Shown: one piece after another, positions 52,395-63,480 of the stretch
How positions within the stretch are numbered: the stretch's first letter is position 1
Layout: the number at the start of each line of letters is the position of its first letter
Source of the DNA: Arthrobacter globiformis
GTDB taxonomy: Bacteria > Actinomycetota > Actinomycetes > Actinomycetales > Micrococcaceae
Assembly: GCF_030818015.1 (NCBI RefSeq)
Contig: NZ_JAUSZX010000001.1
Location: 434,001-498,000 of the forward strand
Direction of reading: 5' to 3'
Length of the DNA: 64,000 nt
Notes under the pieces: generated by a model
Database searches by the model: none
Told to the model about the DNA's origin: nothing
What the model saw: only the letters and a program-made list of their open reading frames with translations
Translations under genes and position numbers: made by a program

Positions 52395-53543
52395 TTACTT
52401 GGAGCGCTTGTAGAACGGCAGCGCGACCACTTCGAACGGCTCGGCCTTGCCACGCAGGTCGACGTCCAGGACCGTGCCCACTTCGGAGTGCTCGACGTCG
52501 ACATACGCCATCGCGACCGGGTAACCGAGGGTGGGGGAGGGCTGGCCGGAGGTGACCTCGCCGACCAGCATGCCGTCCTTGAGGACAGGGTAGTGGCCGC
52601 GGGCGGCGCGCCGGCCGGTGCCCTTGAGGCCCACGAGCTTTTGGCCAACGGTGGAACCGACGCCGGCTGCCTTGATTGCGGCCAGCGCCTCCTTGCCCAC
52701 GAAGTCGCTTTCCTTGGCTAGCGAAACCACCGGACCCAGTCCCGCAGCGTAGGCGTTGACCTGACGCGTGAGCTCGTTGCCATAGAGCGGCATCCCGGCT
52801 TCCAGCCGGAGCGAGTCACGGCAGGCGAGGCCGGCCGGGACCAGGCCGTGTCCTTCGCCGGCTTGGAGCAGGGCCTCCCAGAGGCCCGGCGCATCGTCGT
52901 TGGGCACGTAGATTTCGAACCCGTCCTCACCGGTGTATCCGGTGCGGGCCAGCAGCAGGGTCTGGACAGCGCCGTCGACGGTGATCCTTACCTCGACGGC
53001 GGCGTAGTACTTCAGCTCGGTCACCAGGGAATGCTGTCCGGCCGGGACGAGCTGGAGCAGGATCTCCTCCGCGTTGGGTCCCTGCACCGCGATCAGCGAG
53101 GTCTCCGCTGAGACGTCCTCGACGGCGACGTCGAATTTCGCTGCCCGTTCTGCGAGGGCAGCGGCAACCTTCGTTGCATTGCCGGCGTTGGGGACCACCA
53201 GGTACTTGGCTGTTCCATCCGCAGCCGCGCGAAGGCGGTACGTGATCAGGTCATCGATGATGCCGCCGTCGGCGTCGCAAATCAGGGAGTACTTGGCCTT
53301 GCCGACGGCGATTGCGGACAGCTTGCCTGCCAGGGCGTAGTCCAGGAAGGCGCCGGCATCCGGGCCGGCCACCCAGATTTCCCCCATGTGGGAGAGGTCG
53401 AACAGGCCGGCCGCGTTGCGTATTGCATGGTGTTCGGCGAGCTCCGAATCGTACTTGAGGGGCATCTGCCAGCCACCGAAGTCGGTGAAGGATGCGCCTG
53501 CTTTCTTGTGCTGCTCGTAGAGGGCGGTGTAGTTCTCGGTCAT
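52395..53543 (-). CDS. gcvT: Glycine cleavage system aminomethyltransferase (T protein)
   Basis: 382 residues. Typical GcvT features are LSHMGEIWVAGPDA near the N-terminus, RTGYTGEDGFEIYVP in the middle, the folate-site region LRLEAGMPLYGNEL, and GYPVAMAYVDVE at the end. It lies 10 bp downstream of gcvP. Produces 5,10-methylene-THF and ammonia from the GcvH-bound intermediate. Confidence 0.97.
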   Translation of the reverse strand: MTENYTALYEQHKKAGASFTDFGGWQMPLKYDSELAEHHAIRNAAGLFDLSHMGEIWVAGPDAGAFLDYALAGKLSAIAVGKAKYSLICDADGGIIDDLITYRLRAAADGTAKYLVVPNAGNATKVAAALAERAAKFDVAVEDVSAETSLIAVQGPNAEEILLQLVPAGQHSLVTELKYYAAVEVRITVDGAVQTLLLARTGYTGEDGFEIYVPNDDAPGLWEALLQAGEGHGLVPAGLACRDSLRLEAGMPLYGNELTRQVNAYAAGLGPVVSLAKESDFVGKEALAAIKAAGVGSTVGQKLVGLKGTGRRAARGHYPVLKDGMLVGEVTSGQPSPTLGYPVAMAYVDVEHSEVGTVLDVDLRGKAEPFEVVALPFYKRSK

Positions 53544-53553
53544 TGCGGAATCC

Positions 53554-56418
<2,865 letters not shown>

Positions 56419-56465
56419 GAGGAACTCCAGGTATGGCCGGCCACGTGTGGCACGGCATGATTTGG

Positions 56466-56660
56466 GTTCCTCCCCGCTCTGTATTGGACCTGAGAGATTC
56501 CGCGGACATGGTTCTCCGCTTGCACCGTCGGTGAGCCAAACAGAGTTTGGCTGCTTTCCAGAGTTGCCTAGCCGCGGCGGTACGTGGGCCTGAGAGATTC
56601 CTGGGGAGGATTTGCTCCTACGGCGCCTGCCCGGAGTATGACTGGGAGGACTCTCCCGCC
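56466..56660 (-). ncRNA. Tandem glycine riboswitch controlling gcvP
   Basis: Two aptamers are read on the minus strand: GGCGGGAGAGTCC...CTCTCAGGCCCACG (56660 to about 56585), then the linker and second aptamer with CACCGACGGTGCAAGC, TCTCTCAGGTCC and GGGGAGGAACC (to 56466). These are the hallmarks of the gcvT-type RNA: GGAGAG boxes and the two 'CTCTCAGG' 3' conserved strands. It ends about 48 nt before the gcvP start. No separate terminator hairpin is obvious, so translational control or an alternative fold is possible. Confidence 0.93.
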
Positions 56661-56925
56661 ACGGTTCGAAAGGCTATGAAGATGTGGGTGATTCGGCTCA
56701 CAAGTTACCGGACATTTCCGTCCAGGCCAAATCGGAACCATGCGTGGGTGTTTCGCACGTTCCTTTCCGCAGGCCGTCAAGGCAGCTAAGCCGGCCGCCG
56801 TTTGACATTTCTTCGTGACCGAGACCACACTGAACCGGTGACCAGCGGGTCAGGGCCGGGAAGACGGCCGCCGCCGGCGCGCATGAATTTTTTCTCGATA
56901 ATAATTGAAAATGCTTACGATCTGC

Positions 56926-57119
56926 GGCGGGAGAGCCCTGCCGGTACGTTCAGCAGGCGCCGTAGGAGCAAACCCTCCCCAGGAAACTCTCAGGCCCACG
57001 TACCGCCGCGGCGAGGCAACTCTGGAAAGCAGGCAGGCCCGTCCTGTCTCACCGACGGTGCAAGCGGAGAACCATGTCCGCGGAATCTCTCAGGTCCCAT
57101 ACAGAGCGGGGAGGAACCG
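56926..57119 (+). ncRNA. Second tandem glycine riboswitch, controlling the APC permease
   Basis: Same architecture in the opposite orientation: GGCGGGAGAGCCC (56926), CTCTCAGGCCCACG (56987), CACCGACGGTGCAAGC (about 57050) and TCTCTCAGGTCC to GGGGAGGAACCG (57119). Positions 57048-57097 are the exact reverse complement of 56486-56535 (50 nt), and 56987-57012 of 56571-56596 (26 nt). It lies 45 nt before ATG 57164. An AT-rich patch with GATAAT (56897-56902) just upstream may hold the promoter. Confidence 0.93.
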
Positions 57120-57163
57120 AATCAGTGTGGCCATTCAAAGCCACTTGAACGATGGAGTTCCTT

Positions 57164-58654
57164 ATGACGATTCATCCTCCTGCCTCCACGGCCGGCGAGG
57201 CTCCCCGCCTGGAGCGGCAGCTGAGCAACCGGCACATCCAGCTAATCGCCATCGGCGGTGCCATTGGCACGGGCCTGTTCATGGGCTCCGGCAAAACCAT
57301 TTCCGCGGCCGGGCCCTCCGTGATCTTCGTTTACATGATCATCGGCTTCATGCTCTTTTTCGTCATGCGGGCCATGGGCGAGCTGCTGCTGAGCAACCTA
57401 AACTATAAGTCCTTCAGCGATTTCGCCGCTGACCTGCTGGGCCCGTGGGCGGGGTTCTTCACCGGATGGACCTACTGGTTCTGCTGGGTGATTACCGGAA
57501 TCGCGGACGTCATCGCCATCGCCGGCTATTCGAAGGAACTCTGGCCGGGACTGCCCCTCTGGATCCCGGGCCTGGCCACCGTCGCCATCCTGCTGCTGCT
57601 GAACCTCACCACAGTCAAGGCATTCGGTGAAACCGAATTCTGGTTTGCCCTCATCAAAATCATCGCCATCGCCGCGCTGATCATCGTGGGCCTGTTCATG
57701 ATCTTCACCGGTTTCCAGTCCGACGCCGGCCCTGCCACCTTTACGAACCTGTGGAGCCATGGCGGCTTCTTCCCCAATGAGTTCATGGGTTTCGTGGCCG
57801 GTTTCCAGATCGCCGTGTTCGCCTTTGTGGGCATTGAACTGGTGGGTACCACGGCTGCGGAGGCGAAGAACCCGGAGAAGAACCTTCCCAAGGCCATCAA
57901 CTCCATCCCGGTGCGCGTGCTGCTCTTCTACGTGGGCGCCCTCATCATCCTGATGTCCGTCACGCCGTGGACCCAGTTCGCAGCCGGTCACAGCCCGTTC
58001 ATTGCGATGTTCTCGCTGGCCGGGCTCGGTGCCGCCGCCACGGTGGTCAACCTCGTGGTGCTGACCTCGGCCATGTCCTCGGCCAACTCCGGGATCTACT
58101 CCACCTCGCGCATGGTCTATGGCCTGGCCCAGGAAGGCGACGCGCCGGCCGCCTTCGGCAGCCTGTCCCGGCGCAAGGTCCCCAACAACGCCCTGTTCCT
58201 GTCCTGCGTGCTGCTGCTCTCCGGCGTGGTGCTCATGTACGCCGGCCAGGACGTCGGCAAGGCGTTCGACATGGTCACCACGGTATCCGCTGTCTGCTTC
58301 GTCTTCGTCTGGTCGATCATCCTCGCCAGCTACATCGCGTTCCGACGCCGTCGCCCGCACCTGCACACTGCCTCCAGGTTCAAGATGCCCGGCGGCGTTC
58401 CCATGGTGTGGGTGGTTTTCGCGTTCTTCGCCTTTGTGCTGTGGACCCTTACCACCCAGCCCGACACCCTGACCGCGCTGCTGATCACACCCGTCTGGTT
58501 CGTCCTCCTCGGTGCGGCCTGGCTGGTTCTGCGCCGCCGGCCCGCGCACCTGGCCCGCTATGCAGCGTTCCAGGATGAACTGCAGGCTGAGGAGAGCGCC
58601 GCCCGCGAGCATGCGAGCCGGCGTCTCGAGGAGAAGGAAAGCGTCAAGGGATGA
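57164..58654 (+). CDS. APC-family amino-acid permease, probable glycine/D-alanine/D-serine transporter (CycA-like)
   Basis: 496 residues, 12 membrane segments. ATG 57164 is preferred (GGAG seven bases upstream); ATG 57152 would place the start inside that site. The family consensus is clear: LSNRHIQLIAIGGAIGTGLF, GELLLSNLNYKSFSDFAADL, FVGIELVGTTAAEAKNPEK, SSANSGIYSTSRMVYGLAQE. Control by a glycine riboswitch strongly suggests glycine as substrate. It has the same RBS and first codons as gcvP. The stop overlaps purU as ATGA. Confidence 0.9.
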   Translation: MTIHPPASTAGEAPRLERQLSNRHIQLIAIGGAIGTGLFMGSGKTISAAGPSVIFVYMIIGFMLFFVMRAMGELLLSNLNYKSFSDFAADLLGPWAGFFTGWTYWFCWVITGIADVIAIAGYSKELWPGLPLWIPGLATVAILLLLNLTTVKAFGETEFWFALIKIIAIAALIIVGLFMIFTGFQSDAGPATFTNLWSHGGFFPNEFMGFVAGFQIAVFAFVGIELVGTTAAEAKNPEKNLPKAINSIPVRVLLFYVGALIILMSVTPWTQFAAGHSPFIAMFSLAGLGAAATVVNLVVLTSAMSSANSGIYSTSRMVYGLAQEGDAPAAFGSLSRRKVPNNALFLSCVLLLSGVVLMYAGQDVGKAFDMVTTVSAVCFVFVWSIILASYIAFRRRRPHLHTASRFKMPGGVPMVWVVFAFFAFVLWTLTTQPDTLTALLITPVWFVLLGAAWLVLRRRPAHLARYAAFQDELQAEESAAREHASRRLEEKESVKG

Positions 58655-59595
58655 TCAGGACAGACGAAAAGATGCCGTTTGTTGCCCAGAAGGCGGACCC
58701 GACGGCGGCGGGCGAGGCCGCGGCGGGTCAGGCCCCCGGAACCGGCCGGGAGTTTGTGCTGACCTTCCATTGCCCGGATTCCCTGGGAATCGTCCAGGCG
58801 GTCGCGGATTTCCTGCTCAGGCAGGAGTGCTACATCGTTGACCTCAAGCAGTTCGGCGACCGGACCGCGGGGCACTTCTTCATGAGGGTCCACTTCGCGT
58901 CGACGGGTGACAACGCCGCCGTCGAACAGCTCCGGGACAGTTTCGCGCCGCTGGCAGGGCAATGGAGCATGGACTGGCGCCTCGAGCGCCATGACCGCAA
59001 GCAGCGGATCCTGGTGATGGTGTCCAGGTATGATCACTGCCTCAACGACCTGCTGGTCCGCGCCCGCAACGGCGAACTGCCGATCGAGATAGCGGCGGTA
59101 GTGTCCAACCACTCGGACCTCGAAGGGCTTGCGGCCTGGCACGGGGTCCCGTTCCACCACATCCCCGTGACGCCGGAGCGCAAGGCCGAAGCGGAGGCCG
59201 GGCTCCTGGAATTGGTGGACGCGTATGAGGTTGAACTGGTGGTCCTGGCCCGCTACATGCAAGTTCTCAGCGACTCCGCCACAGCCCGGCTCGCCGGCAA
59301 GGCCATCAACATCCACCATTCCTTCCTGCCCAGCTTCAAGGGCGCAAAACCGTACCACCAGGCGCATGAGCGCGGAGTGAAGACGGTCGGCGCCACGGCC
59401 CATTACGTAAACTCAGAGCTTGATGAGGGGCCGATCATTGCGCAGCAGGTGATTGAGGTCGACCACACGTACACTCCCGTGGATCTGGTGTCCGTGGGCA
59501 AGGATGCGGAGTGCAAGGCCCTGACAAACGCCGTGCGCTGGCACGCCGAAGGAAGAATCATCCTGTCAGGGAACCGGACGGTCATCCTCCGCTGA
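58651..59595 (+). CDS. purU: Formyltetrahydrofolate deformylase
   Basis: 314 residues; hydrolyses 10-formyl-THF to formate and THF, freeing folate when glycine cleavage loads it with C1 units. The N-terminal ACT domain is LTFHCPDSLGIVQAVADFLL. The catalytic formyl-transferase domain includes NHSDLEGLAAWHGVPF, INIHHSFLPSFKGAKPYHQA and GATAHYVNSELDEGPI (Asn, His, Asp triad). It begins in the permease stop codon (ATGA). Confidence 0.95.
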   Translation: MIRTDEKMPFVAQKADPTAAGEAAAGQAPGTGREFVLTFHCPDSLGIVQAVADFLLRQECYIVDLKQFGDRTAGHFFMRVHFASTGDNAAVEQLRDSFAPLAGQWSMDWRLERHDRKQRILVMVSRYDHCLNDLLVRARNGELPIEIAAVVSNHSDLEGLAAWHGVPFHHIPVTPERKAEAEAGLLELVDAYEVELVVLARYMQVLSDSATARLAGKAINIHHSFLPSFKGAKPYHQAHERGVKTVGATAHYVNSELDEGPIIAQQVIEVDHTYTPVDLVSVGKDAECKALTNAVRWHAEGRIILSGNRTVILR

Positions 59596-59688
59596 CAAGC
59601 CCACCGGTGCGGGGCTGTCAGCAGCCAGCCCCGCATCGAAGACCTATCCGCGCCGCGCACCCGTGGCCGACCAGACCTGGAGTTGCTC

Positions 59689-60498
59689 ATGACGAACCAA
59701 TTGCCTTTGCGCCTGGAGATCATCCCCACGGACGGCATCATTCCCAAAGTCCACGCCCAAGTTCCCGGCGGATCAACGCTGACCGTGACGTGCCTGCCGC
59801 ACCATGGGGTTGAGGCCACCGTGCGTGCCTCGGTTCAGCTTGGGCAGCTTGGCTACACGGTGATTCCCCATCTTGCCGCACGAAGCATCGACAGCCGCGC
59901 GCAGCTGGCGGGGATGCTCCGGGACTGTGAGGCTGTGGGGATCACGGAGGTTTTCGCGATCGGGGGCGACGCTGCGGAGGCTGCCGGTCCCTACGGCAAC
60001 AGCAGCCGGCTCATGGAGGACATTGCCGACCTGACCGGCGGGACCATGGCCATCGGCGTCGCCGGTTACCCGGAAGGCCATCCGAAGCACAATGAACTGA
60101 AGATGCTCGACGCGCTGCTGGAGAAACAGCATCTGGCCTCGAACGTGGTGACGCAGATGTGCTTTTCGGCGCCCAGGATTGGCTGGTACGCCGAACTGCT
60201 GCGCCGCGAAGGTGTGGACCTTCCCATCTGGGCGGGCGTGGCCGGGGCCGTCCCGCGCGCCAAGCTGATCTCGCTGGCCACCAAGATCGGGGTAGGGCCC
60301 TCGCTGAAGTTCCTGAACCGCAAGGGCCCGCTCGCCCGCAGGCTCCTGAACGCCGGCAGCTATTCATCCCGGTCCCTGGTTGCCGAACTGGCCGCCACGG
60401 AGCCCGCACTTGCGGGCATCCACCTTTACACGTTCAACAACGTCGAAACCCAGCCGGCCATGCACTGGAGCGGCGGGGAAGGCGCAAAGGCTTCCTGA
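59689..60498 (+). CDS. Methylenetetrahydrofolate reductase family protein (MetF-like)
   Basis: 269 residues. ATG 59689 has GGAG seven bases upstream within ACCTGGAGTTGCTC, almost the gcvP leader. The MTHFR TIM-barrel features are TVTCLPHHGVEATVRASVQL, ITEVFAIGGDAAEAAGPYGN, GVAGYPEGHPKH and the C-terminal HLYTFNNVETQ. Shorter than enterobacterial MetF (about 296). Likely removes 5,10-methylene-THF from glycine cleavage or oxidises 5-methyl-THF. It ends the riboswitch-led plus-strand operon; a terminator follows 42 bp on. Confidence 0.88.
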   Translation: MTNQLPLRLEIIPTDGIIPKVHAQVPGGSTLTVTCLPHHGVEATVRASVQLGQLGYTVIPHLAARSIDSRAQLAGMLRDCEAVGITEVFAIGGDAAEAAGPYGNSSRLMEDIADLTGGTMAIGVAGYPEGHPKHNELKMLDALLEKQHLASNVVTQMCFSAPRIGWYAELLRREGVDLPIWAGVAGAVPRAKLISLATKIGVGPSLKFLNRKGPLARRLLNAGSYSSRSLVAELAATEPALAGIHLYTFNNVETQPAMHWSGGEGAKAS

Positions 60499-60539
60499 AC
60501 CGGGAGCATTCACCCACACGCGACGCGGACAACCAACGC

Positions 60540-60573
60540 AGAAGGCGTCCGGCCACACGGCCGGGCGCCTTCT
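60540..60573 (+). terminator. Intrinsic terminator after the MetF-like gene
   Basis: 15-bp stem (60540-60554 with 60559-60573, one G-T pair) around loop ACAC, followed by TGCGTTT. It separates the one-carbon operon from the GntP operon. Confidence 0.85.
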
Positions 60574-60597
60574 TGCGTTTAAAGTTGGGTGGACATC

Positions 60598-60628
60598 TTG
60601 CATTGTGAGCTGTAACCCATAATATGGG
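60598..60628 (+). promoter_or_regulatory. Promoter with palindromic operator for the GntP operon
   Basis: TTGCAT (60598-60603), 16-bp spacer, TAATAT (60620-60625). An inverted repeat CCCAT-AAT-ATGGG (60616-60628) covers the -10 box, so a bound repressor would block initiation. The regulator gene is not in the window. The leader to ATG 60710 is about 75 nt and shows no strong ribosome site. Confidence 0.6.
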
Positions 60629-60709
60629 AACAGTGAATGTGTCGTCCCTCACGACCGCCCCTGCTCCCAAGCCTTCAGTGCGGAAGGCCCAACGATCGGA
60701 TTTCCCAAC

Positions 60710-62158
60710 ATGCAAGACATCGCTGTCCTGATCAACACAGCCGTCGCGGTTCTCGCCGCCGTGCTGCTGATTGTCCGTTTCAGAGTCAACCCGGTCATCG
60801 CCCTGGTGGTCAGCTCCGTGTACCTCGGCCTCGCCGTCGGCCTCGGCGTCGAAAAGACCGTCAAGACCATCACCGCCGGATTCGGCGACATCATGGTGGA
60901 CGTCGGCCTGCTCATCGCCTTCGGCGTCCTCATGGGATCCATCCTCAACCAGAGCGGAGCCATCCGGCGCCTCGTGGAGCACCTGCTGAACACGTTCGGG
61001 CCCAAGCGCCTGCCCTACACCATGGGCCTGGCCATCGGAACGGTGCTGCAATCCATTTTCCTGGACGTTCTGCTCGTCATCTCGGCCCCGCTGGCCCGCA
61101 AGCTGGCACCTAAAATCGGCAAACTCGGCACGGCACGCATGGCCACCGCCATGGCCATCGCCCTCGAATGCGGCATCGTCTTCACGGTTCCCGGCGTCGC
61201 ATCCCTTGCCCTGGCAGGCCTCCTGAACGTGCCGCTCGGCAAGATGCTGCTGTTTGGCCTGCTGCTGGTCATCCCCACGATCATCATCGCCATCGCCATC
61301 ATGACGTTCCTCTTCCGCCGCGGCTTCTGGAACGAAGCCAAGGATGAGGACCATACCTTCGTCGCCGAAGAGGACCGGGAGGGTGAAGAGGAGGAGTACG
61401 ACGGCGGTGCTGGCCGCCCTGTTGCCGCCGGCAACCCCGCCGGCGGGCCGGGAACCAACGGAACCGCTCCCCAGGCTGCCGGGCGTGTCGCCGTGGCCGA
61501 ACGCGAACCCAAGCAGTTCCCGCTGATCGTCCTGTTTGCGCCGCTGCTGACCTCGCTGCTCCTCATCGGCGCAGGGGCCATCCTGCAGATCCTGAAGATC
61601 GACCTGCCCTGGCTGCAGCTCCTGGGCGAACCCGTCATCGCCCTGCTGATCGGCCTGATCGGCACCTGCCTCGTCACCCGCTCCGCCATCGGGCAGAAGC
61701 GCGTCGAGGAGGCCATCGCCGTCGGTTTCAAGGAGAGCGGCCAGATCCTGATCCTCACCGGCGTGGGCGGCTCCCTCGCCGCTACCGTCGCCGCAGCAGG
61801 CCTCGGCCACATCCTCGGCGGCTTCTTCTCCGCGAGCACCGTCGCCCCGCTCCTCGTGGTCTGGGCCATCGCGGCGGTGCTGCACATCGCGGTCGGGTCC
61901 GTGACCCTGTCCGCCATCACCGCCGCAGGCCTGCTCGCTCCCATCGCACCCGTCATCGGCCTGGACCCCGTGCTGCTGGCGCTGTCCGCCGGCGCCGGAT
62001 CACTGTTCATGGTCCACGTCACCAGCAACACGTTCTGGCTCCTGCAGTCGCTCCTGGGCCAGAGCGTGCGGGGTGCACTGAAATCGGTGACCGTCGGAGT
62101 CTCGGTGGCGTCCGTCGTCGCCATCCTGCTGATCCTGCCCATGAGCCTGCTGTTCTAA
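60710..62158 (+). CDS. GntP-family carboxylate/proton symporter
   Basis: 482 residues, about 12 membrane segments in two halves, as in gluconate/citrate GntP permeases (LIAFGVLMGSILNQSGAIRR, LDVLLVISAPLARKLAP, GSLAATVAAAGLGHILGGFF, LFMVHVTSNTFWLLQS). A long cytoplasmic insert of about 60 residues between the halves starts acidic (EDREGEEEEYDGG) and becomes Gly/Pro/Ala-rich; ordinary GntP members have a shorter loop. Followed by a CoA-transferase and an HMG-CoA-lyase-like gene, so the cargo is likely a hydroxy- or methyl-substituted dicarboxylate. Confidence 0.88.
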   Translation: MQDIAVLINTAVAVLAAVLLIVRFRVNPVIALVVSSVYLGLAVGLGVEKTVKTITAGFGDIMVDVGLLIAFGVLMGSILNQSGAIRRLVEHLLNTFGPKRLPYTMGLAIGTVLQSIFLDVLLVISAPLARKLAPKIGKLGTARMATAMAIALECGIVFTVPGVASLALAGLLNVPLGKMLLFGLLLVIPTIIIAIAIMTFLFRRGFWNEAKDEDHTFVAEEDREGEEEEYDGGAGRPVAAGNPAGGPGTNGTAPQAAGRVAVAEREPKQFPLIVLFAPLLTSLLLIGAGAILQILKIDLPWLQLLGEPVIALLIGLIGTCLVTRSAIGQKRVEEAIAVGFKESGQILILTGVGGSLAATVAAAGLGHILGGFFSASTVAPLLVVWAIAAVLHIAVGSVTLSAITAAGLLAPIAPVIGLDPVLLALSAGAGSLFMVHVTSNTFWLLQSLLGQSVRGALKSVTVGVSVASVVAILLILPMSLLF

Positions 62159-62214
62159 TCGAACCTGAGAACCCCACGCGTTCCCGGCGTACGCCCACGA
62201 AAGAAGAAGACACC

Positions 62215-63480
62215 ATGACACCACCGCGCATCGCGCCCCTGGAAGGCATCCGCGTCCTGGAACTCGGAAACTACATCGCCGCACCGACGGCTGGACGGCT
62301 CCTCGCCGACTTCGGCGCCGAGGTCATCAAAGTGGAGCGGCCGGGAACCGGCGACGAGCTGCGCAACTGGCGGCTGCACAAGGGGGACACCTCCATGCTC
62401 TACCGGACCATCAACCGCAACAAGAAGTCGGTGGTGCTGGACCTGCGGACCGAGGCCGGCAAGCAGGCGGTCCTGAAGCTCGCCGCGAAGTCGGACATCC
62501 TGCTGGAAAACTTCCGCCCGGGCACGCTGGAGAAATGGGGCCTCGGCCCGGAGGTCCTCAATGAGGCCAACCGCGAACTCATCATCACGCGCATCTCCGC
62601 CTTCGGGCAGACCGGCCCGCTGTCCGAGCGTCCGGGGTTTGCCGCCGTCGCCGAAGCGTACGGCGGGTTCCGTAACCTCGTCGGCGACCCCGACCGTCCG
62701 CCCGTCCGCGTGGGCGTTTCGATCGGGGACTCGATCGCCGGACTCTACGCCGCGTTTGGGTCCATGATGAGCCTCTACCAGCGCGAAGCGCGGCGCGGGA
62801 ATGCGGCCGGTGCCGGGCCGCTGAGCCCCGTGCCGCTGACAGAACGCGTGATCGACGTCGCGCTCAACGAGGCCATGTTCTCCATGATGGAATCCCTGAT
62901 CCCCGACTACCAGGCGTACGGTGTGGACCGGCAGCGCGTGGGCGGCCGGATGGAAGGGATAGCGCCTTCAAATGCCTACATCTGCCGGGACGGCGCCAGC
63001 ATCGTGGTCGCCGGCAACGGGGACTCCATCTACCAGCGGTACATGCAGACCATCGGCCGCCCCGACCTGGCCGAAGACCCCACGCTGCAGAGCAACGCCG
63101 GCCGGTGGGGCCGCCGCGAGGAACTGGACCAGGCCATCGGCGCCTGGACCGCGGAACTGGATGCCGCCGACGCCCTGGCAGCCCTCGACGCAGCCGGCGT
63201 CCCGGCCGGGCCCATCTACACGGCGGCGGACATCAGCACCGACAGCCAGTACGCGGCCCGGAACATGGTCCAGAAATTCGACGTCTCCACCGGCGAGGAG
63301 ATCCTGCCCGGCGTGGGCTTCCCGGGCATTGTTCCGGTCATCGGCGGCGAATCGCTCCCCATCAGGAACCTCGGCCCGGACCTCGGCGAAAACACGGCAG
63401 AAATCCTCGCCGGACTCCTCGGCATGGACCCGGCAGAGATCAGTGCGGCATCGGGCCGCGAGGAGGCACTCCAGGCATGA
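62215..63480 (+). CDS. Class III CoA-transferase (CaiB/BaiF family)
   Basis: 421 residues. Family features are LEGIRVLELGNYIAAPTAGR, LADFGAEVIKVERPGTGDE, NRNKKSVVLDLRTEAGK, the catalytic Asp region in GLYAAFGSMMSLYQRE, and NAYICRDGASIVVAG. Transfers CoA to a carboxylate, here probably the acid imported by the GntP permease. It ends in an ATGA overlap with the lyase gene, so the two are translationally coupled. Confidence 0.92.
   Translation: MTPPRIAPLEGIRVLELGNYIAAPTAGRLLADFGAEVIKVERPGTGDELRNWRLHKGDTSMLYRTINRNKKSVVLDLRTEAGKQAVLKLAAKSDILLENFRPGTLEKWGLGPEVLNEANRELIITRISAFGQTGPLSERPGFAAVAEAYGGFRNLVGDPDRPPVRVGVSIGDSIAGLYAAFGSMMSLYQREARRGNAAGAGPLSPVPLTERVIDVALNEAMFSMMESLIPDYQAYGVDRQRVGGRMEGIAPSNAYICRDGASIVVAGNGDSIYQRYMQTIGRPDLAEDPTLQSNAGRWGRREELDQAIGAWTAELDAADALAALDAAGVPAGPIYTAADISTDSQYAARNMVQKFDVSTGEEILPGVGFPGIVPVIGGESLPIRNLGPDLGENTAEILAGLLGMDPAEISAASGREEALQA

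Noticed and set aside
60434..61885. 483-codon minus-strand open frame opposite the GntP permease
   Set aside because: Asp/Gly/His-rich antisense translation of a membrane protein; crosses a terminator and a promoter of the plus strand.
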